Origin: Pseudomonas sp. S35
GTDB taxonomy: Bacteria > Pseudomonadota > Gammaproteobacteria > Pseudomonadales > Pseudomonadaceae
Reading direction: 5' to 3'
NCBI RefSeq assembly: GCF_009866765.1
Contig: NZ_CP019431.1
Coordinates: forward strand, 6,034,001-6,098,000
DNA: 64,000 nucleotides
Part shown: positions 61,350-64,000 of the stretch, one piece after another
Numbering within the stretch: position 1 is the stretch's first letter
Layout of the letters: each line of letters starts with the position of its first letter
The notes under the pieces: model-generated
Told to the model about the DNA's origin: nothing
Databases searched by the model: none
The model's input: only the letters and a program-made list of their open reading frames with translations
Made by a program: the position numbers and the translations under genes

Positions 61350-62294
61350 ATGAATCGACTGATCAGCCGCTGCGTGCTTGCACTCAGCGCCAGCGCCATT
61401 TTGAGCACCAACCTGATGGCAGCGGATGCCGCTTCATGCCAGAACGTGCGCATGGGCGTGGTGAACTGGACGGACGTCATCGCCACCAGTGCCATGACCC
61501 AAGTATTGCTCGACGGCCTCGGCTACAAGACCAAACAGACCAGCGCCTCCCAGCAAATCATCTTCGCCGGTATCCGCGACCAGCGGCTGGACCTGTTCCT
61601 GGGTTACTGGAACCCGCTGATGACCCAGACCATCACGCCGTTCGTCGACGCCAAGCAAGTCAAAGTCCTCGACAAGCCAAGCCTGGAAGACGCCCGTGCC
61701 ACCCTCGCCGTGCCGACCTACCTGGCGGACAAGGGCCTGAAGACCTTCGCCGACATCGCCAAGTTCGACAAAGAGCTGGGCGGCAAGATCTACGGCATCG
61801 AGCCGGGTTCGGGCGCCAATACGCAGATCAAGGCGATGATCGCCAAGAACCAGTTCGGCCTGGGCAAGTTCCAACTGGTCGAATCCAGTGAGGCCGGCAT
61901 GCTCGCTGCCGTGGACCGCGCCGTGCGCCGCAAGGAAGCCGTGGTGTTCTTCGGCTGGGCGCCGCACCCGATGAACGTCAACGTGGCGATGACTTACCTT
62001 ACAGGCAGCGACGACGCCCTGGGCCCGAACGAAGGCATGGCCAGCGTGTGGACGGTCACCGCGCCGACCTACGCCGCACAGTGCCCCAACGTGCACAAGC
62101 TGCTGACCAACCTGACGTTCACCGCCGCCGACGAGAGCCGGATGATGCAGCCGTTGCTCGATCACAAGGACGCTCTGGAATCCGCCAAGCAGTGGCTCAA
62201 GGATCACCCGCAAGACCAGGCGCGCTGGCTGGACGGCGTGACCACCTTCGACGGCAAACCGGCTGCGGCCAACCTGCAACTCACCAGCAAATAA
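61350..62294 (+). CDS. caiX: carnitine/choline-family ABC transporter substrate-binding protein
   Basis: 314 residues. Signal peptide about 1-24 (CVLALSASAILSTNLMAAD). Quaternary-ammonium-binding OpuAC/ChoX fold: RMGVVNWTDVIATSAMTQVLL, FLGYWNPLMTQ, GKIYGIEPGSGANTQIKAMIA, VVFFGWAPHPMNVN with the Trp and Tyr residues expected for a cation-pi cage. ATG 61350 follows GAGGGA. By position it is the carnitine-specific periplasmic receptor CaiX, which works with a core choline/betaine ABC transporter encoded elsewhere. Confidence 0.92.
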   Translation: MNRLISRCVLALSASAILSTNLMAADAASCQNVRMGVVNWTDVIATSAMTQVLLDGLGYKTKQTSASQQIIFAGIRDQRLDLFLGYWNPLMTQTITPFVDAKQVKVLDKPSLEDARATLAVPTYLADKGLKTFADIAKFDKELGGKIYGIEPGSGANTQIKAMIAKNQFGLGKFQLVESSEAGMLAAVDRAVRRKEAVVFFGWAPHPMNVNVAMTYLTGSDDALGPNEGMASVWTVTAPTYAAQCPNVHKLLTNLTFTAADESRMMQPLLDHKDALESAKQWLKDHPQDQARWLDGVTTFDGKPAAANLQLTSK

Positions 62295-62381
62295 CCTGAC
62301 TTGAACCACCGTGTCGCAGCCGCTCCTGGCTGCGAACGGCACCGTACGCCTTGAAATCACACGCCCGTAAGGAACCGCCCC

Positions 62382-63269
62382 ATGAACCACGACGTCATCA
62401 TCACCTGCGCACTCACCGGTGCTGGCGACACGACCGCCAGAAGCCCACACGTGCCGGTCACCCCCAAACAAATCGCGGCCGCTGCAGTTGAAGCGGCGAA
62501 GGCCGGCGCCACGGTGGTGCACTGCCATGTGCGCGACCCCGAAACCGGCAAGTTCAGCCGTGACGTGGCGCTGTACCGCGAAGTCATGGAGCGCATCCGT
62601 GAGGCCGACATCGACATCATCGTCAACCTCACCGCCGGCATGGGCGGCGACCTGGAGATCGGTGGCGGCGAACACCCGATGGCGTTCGGCCCGAATACCG
62701 ACCTGGTCGGCCCGCTCACGCGCCTGGCCCACGTTGAAGAACTGCTGCCGGAAATCTGCACCCTGGACTGCGGCACCCTGAACTTCGGCGATGGCGACAC
62801 CATTTACGTGTCCACGCCGGCGCAACTGCGCGCCGGCGCCAAACGCATCCAGGAACTGGGCGTAAAGGCCGAGCTGGAAATCTTCGACACCGGCCACCTG
62901 TGGTTTGCCAAGCAGATGATCAAGGAAGGCCTGCTCGACAACCCACTGTTCCAACTGTGCCTGGGTATCCCATGGGGCGCACCGGCCGACACCACCACCA
63001 TGAAAGCTATGGTCGACAACCTGCCCGCCGACGCGGTGTGGGCCGGCTTCGGCATCGGCCGCATGCAAATGCCAATGGCGGCGCAGGCGGTGCTGCTGGG
63101 CGGCAACGTACGGGTCGGGCTGGAGGACAACCTGTGGCTGGACAAGGGCGTGCTGGCGACCAATGGCCAACTGGTGGAACGCGCCAGTGAAATCCTCAGC
63201 CGCCTGGGCGCGCGGGTCATGACCCCGGCCGAGGGCCGGATCAAGATGGGCCTGACCAAACGCGGGTAA
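62382..63269 (+). CDS. cdhC: 3-dehydrocarnitine cleavage enzyme (BKACE/DUF849)
   Basis: 295 residues. Beta-keto-acid cleavage family: [52 protein letters not shown] (metal HxH), [47 protein letters not shown]. With acetyl-CoA it splits 3-dehydrocarnitine into glycine betaine-forming and acetoacetyl products. AAGGA precedes the ATG. Second step of carnitine degradation, encoded before the first-step enzyme CdhA. Confidence 0.93.
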   Translation: MNHDVIITCALTGAGDTTARSPHVPVTPKQIAAAAVEAAKAGATVVHCHVRDPETGKFSRDVALYREVMERIREADIDIIVNLTAGMGGDLEIGGGEHPMAFGPNTDLVGPLTRLAHVEELLPEICTLDCGTLNFGDGDTIYVSTPAQLRAGAKRIQELGVKAELEIFDTGHLWFAKQMIKEGLLDNPLFQLCLGIPWGAPADTTTMKAMVDNLPADAVWAGFGIGRMQMPMAAQAVLLGGNVRVGLEDNLWLDKGVLATNGQLVERASEILSRLGARVMTPAEGRIKMGLTKRG

Positions 63270-63273
63270 AAAA

Positions 63274-63300
63274 TATGGGAGCGGGCTTGCTCCCTCCCAC
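63274..63300. repeat. REP-like imperfect palindrome
   Basis: ATGGGAGCGGGCTTGCTCCCTCCCA-type inverted repeat in the cdhC-cdhA gap, a weak relative of the first REP family. Confidence 0.6.
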
Positions 63301-63352
63301 AGTTTGAGCCGGTTCCCAAAACAGAATGTGTGAATACTTCAGGATCGTCGCC

Positions 63353-64000
63353 ATGAGCTTTATCACAGAAATCAAAACCTTCGCCGCCCTCGGCAGCGGT
63401 GTTATCGGCAGCGGCTGGGTGTCCCGCGCCCTGGCCCACGGCTTGGATGTGGTGGCGTGGGACCCGGCGCCCGGCGCTGAAGCGGCGCTACGCAAACGCG
63501 TCGCCAATGCCTGGGGCGCCCTCGAAAAACAGGGCCTGGCACCCGGTGCGTCACAAGATCGCCTGCGCTTTGTCGCCACCATCGAAGAATGCGTCAAAGA
63601 CGCCGATTTCATCCAGGAAAGCGCCCCCGAACGCCTGGAACTGAAACTGGAACTGCACAGCAAGATCAGCGCGGCGGCCAAACCCAATGCGTTGATCGGC
63701 TCGAGCACTTCCGGCCTGTTGCCGAGTGAGTTCTACGAGGGCTCGACCCACCCGCAACGGTGTGTGGTCGGCCATCCGTTCAACCCGGTCTACCTGCTGC
63801 CGCTGGTGGAAGTGGTGGGCGGCAAGCACACGGCGCCCGAGGCAATCCAGGCCGCGATCACGGTGTACGAGGCCCTCGGCATGCGCCCGCTGCATGTGCG
63901 CAAGGAAGTCCCCGGCTTTATCGCCGACCGCCTGCTCGAAGCGCTATGGCGTGAGGCACTGCACCTGGTCAATGACGGCGTGGCCACCACCGGCGAAATC
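63353..64000 (+). CDS. cdhA: L-carnitine dehydrogenase, 3'-truncated by window edge
   Basis: 216 residues visible of about 320. Oxidises L-carnitine to 3-dehydrocarnitine with NAD. 3-hydroxyacyl-CoA dehydrogenase fold: Rossmann motif [21 protein letters not shown] with Asp in VVAWDPAP, then [48 protein letters not shown] and [22 protein letters not shown] lies upstream of ATG 63353. The frame is still open at base 64000. Confidence 0.93.
   Translation, partial: MSFITEIKTFAALGSGVIGSGWVSRALAHGLDVVAWDPAPGAEAALRKRVANAWGALEKQGLAPGASQDRLRFVATIEECVKDADFIQESAPERLELKLELHSKISAAAKPNALIGSSTSGLLPSEFYEGSTHPQRCVVGHPFNPVYLLPLVEVVGGKHTAPEAIQAAITVYEALGMRPLHVRKEVPGFIADRLLEALWREALHLVNDGVATTGEI

Overview
The window is about 60% G+C and looks like a chromosomal segment of a fluorescent-group Pseudomonas. 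The evidence is gene content and order (glcB, creBCD, fdhA-purU-sox-glyA, gbcAB, dgcAB-etf, cdhR-caiX-cdhC-cdhA) and two abundant families of short palindromic REP/REPIN repeats. The gene order of the choline-derived catabolism block is the one I know from P. aeruginosa (fdhA through gbcA, then etf/dgcBA, then the carnitine genes). Here it is interrupted by accessory insertions.

Layout. 1-5.2 kb: 3' part of malate synthase G, a stand-alone response regulator, and a cNMP/CBS/nucleotidyltransferase protein coupled to a DEDDh exonuclease. 5.3-10.8 kb: an iron-siderophore signalling cassette (FecI-like sigma, FecR-like anti-sigma, TonB receptor with STN domain, PepSY membrane protein, small membrane protein). 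10.8-12.1 kb: a glutathione S-transferase whose 3' end plus a REPIN forms three tandem 226-bp units. 12.1-16.2 kb: creD, creC, creB and an aspartic-protease-like protein. 16.4-19.3 kb: an acyltransferase, a DUF2780 protein and an ECF sigma/anti-sigma pair. 19.6-20.6 kb: a frame-broken effector-like gene followed by an intact small membrane protein, possibly an orphan immunity gene.

20.6-34.5 kb and 46.5-54.3 kb together encode stepwise demethylation of glycine betaine: GbcAB (betaine to dimethylglycine), DgcAB with a dedicated ETF pair (dimethylglycine to sarcosine), SoxBDAG (sarcosine to glycine), then GlyA, PurU and FdhA handling the one-carbon units and LtaE handling glycine/threonine. 60.2-64 kb holds the carnitine branch (CdhR, CaiX, CdhC, CdhA). 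CdhA runs off the right edge.

Two accessory loci sit inside this block. At 34.7-46.5 kb, a noncoding region with five consensus DnaA boxes precedes a compact type II secretion-like operon: three divergent pseudopilins, an AA10 lytic polysaccharide monooxygenase, GspG, a lytic transglycosylase, GspF, GspE, four PilM/N/O/P-like inner-membrane proteins and a lipoprotein secretin. It looks like a secretion machine with its own cargo. At 56.9-60.2 kb, an AT-rich island lies between two direct copies of the 3' end of an AraC-type gene. It carries one large protein whose Hsp70 ATPase motifs are in circularly permuted order, with the phosphate-1 loop after the phosphate-2 and adenosine motifs. I consider this protein the most novel item in the window.
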